6,165 bases of DNA from an uncultured Roseburia sp. (GTDB taxonomy: Bacteria; Bacillota; Clostridia; Lachnospirales; Lachnospiraceae), in the NCBI GenBank assembly GCA_945928585.1, contig CAMENQ010000154.1, forward strand, positions 1-6,165. The letters are read 5' to 3'. The position numbers and the translations under genes are program-made. Numbering within the stretch: position 1 is the first letter of the stretch; each line of letters opens with the position of its first letter. Positions 5,703 to 6,165 of this stretch are shown here, piece after piece. Under the pieces are notes generated by a model. That model did not search any database and was not told the origin of the DNA. It was given only the letters and a program-made list of their open reading frames with translations.

Positions 5703-6029
5703 TTATTCTTCATCTTCATCTGCATCTACAAGCTCATCATACTCCTGTGCATCAAGCCACTCATCAAAGGCATCTGCCACAATCTCATATTCTTCATCAG
5801 TTTCAATGTTTGAAAGGTCCGGATTTCCTTCTGCATCCTCTGCAAATCTGTAAAGGAATACTTCTCCCTCCTCTGCTTCCTCTCCCTCTGTAGGAAGAAG
5901 TGCAATATAATCCCTTCCATCTGCCTCAAATATGGTAACTACAACGCACTCTACCTCCGAGCCATCGTCAAGTGACAATGTTACATACATTTCATCATCA
6001 TTTTCGTTTATGTTTTTGTTATCTGCCAT
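5703..6029 (-). CDS. Small acidic DUF1292 (YrzB-like) protein
   Basis: A 108-residue, very acidic cytoplasmic protein with no signal peptide or membrane segment. The pattern fits DUF1292: a conserved core (MYVTLSLDDGSEVECVVVTIF, about 14-34), then GRDYIALLP (38-46), a Glu-rich stretch, VFLYRF (57-62), and EIVADAFDEWLDAQEYDEL near the end (82-100), with an Asp/Glu tail. The function of the family is not established. In Firmicutes it often sits beside the Holliday-junction resolvase-like gene ruvX/yqgF. The start is supported by AAGGAGAG at 6044-6037, whose AGGAG core lies 9 nt before the ATG. It is convergent with the ECF operon and separated from it by 89 bp, so it is not part of that system. 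Confidence 0.85.
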   Translation of the reverse strand: MADNKNINENDDEMYVTLSLDDGSEVECVVVTIFEADGRDYIALLPTEGEEAEEGEVFLYRFAEDAEGNPDLSNIETDEEYEIVADAFDEWLDAQEYDELVDADEDEE

Positions 6030-6036
6030 TTTACTG

Positions 6037-6044
6037 CTCTCCTT
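6037..6044 (-). promoter_or_regulatory. Ribosome binding site of the DUF1292 gene
   Basis: On the - strand this reads AAGGAGAG, with the AGGAG core 9 nt before the ATG at 6029. It is a standard strong site that fixes the start codon. Confidence 0.8.
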
Positions 6045-6062
6045 ATATTTTTTTCACATATA

Positions 6063-6091
6063 AGAATATCAGATAGTTAACTATTTTGCAA
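6063..6091 (-). promoter_or_regulatory. Possible promoter with palindromic spacer upstream of DUF1292
   Basis: On the - strand, TTGCAA (6091-6086) and TATTCT (6068-6063) are separated by exactly 17 bp; each matches the sigma-A consensus at four of six positions. The spacer contains the perfect 12-bp palindrome ATAGTTAACTAT (6073-6084), a plausible operator position. In AT-rich DNA such matches arise by chance, and the site overlaps the end of a possible upstream reading frame. Confidence 0.3.
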
Positions 6092-6165
6092 CATTTAATG
6101 ATATTACATTTTTTACTCTTGTTTTCACATAATCAAGACTTATGTTTTGATATTTTCCGTCTGTT
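6081..6165 (-). CDS. Possible C-terminal end of an upstream - strand gene (partial)
   Basis: From the window edge, one - strand frame is open for 27 codons and stops with TAG at 6083-6081, 51 nt before the DUF1292 start. The peptide begins TDGKYQNISLDYVKTRV and ends ISLNVAK. It has a plausible mix of residues but matches no family I recognise. The other two - strand frames stop sooner. It is too short to separate a real gene end from chance. Confidence 0.25.
   Translation of the reverse strand, partial: TDGKYQNISLDYVKTRVKNVISLNVAK

Overview
The window reads as chromosome of an AT-rich, low-GC Gram-positive bacterium, most like a gut Lachnospiraceae (Clostridia). The grounds are strong AGGAGG-type ribosome binding sites, a sortase-anchored surface protein, a lipoprotein, an ECF-type vitamin transporter with a fused double ATPase, and a DUF1292 protein. 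The species cannot be fixed from the sequence alone.

Left and centre (41-5613, all + strand): five tightly packed genes that look like one uptake system. First comes a secreted, cell-wall-anchored protein with a probable alpha/alpha-toroid (prenyltransferase/cobalamin-binding-like) domain. It overlaps by 11 nt a lipoprotein whose C-terminal domain is of the DUF4430 / transcobalamin-like C-terminal type, held on a long Ser/Gln/Thr-rich tether. After a 225-bp gap filled by a 96-bp tandem repeat with hairpins come ecfT (membrane coupling subunit), a fused ecfA-ecfA' ATPase and an S component. The last three overlap (28 nt and 1 nt), so they are probably co-translated. The S component looks like the CbrT-type (cobalamin) group of ECF substrate-binding subunits.

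The main interpretation is that the two surface proteins are the separated alpha and beta halves of a transcobalamin/intrinsic-factor-like cobalamin binder. They are encoded in the same order as the domains in the animal proteins and would deliver a corrinoid to an ECF transporter. The fold assignments come from recognised sequence patterns. The substrate and the cooperation between the halves are inference. No cobalamin riboswitch is visible, but only 40 bases lie upstream of the first gene.

Right (5614-6165): a short convergent intergenic region carries a 14-bp tandem repeat and a weak terminator. It is followed on the - strand by a small acidic DUF1292 protein and, at the window edge, possibly the last codons of another - strand gene. 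This part is ordinary housekeeping chromosome and probably unrelated to the uptake operon. No stretch longer than 300 bases lacks a gene.
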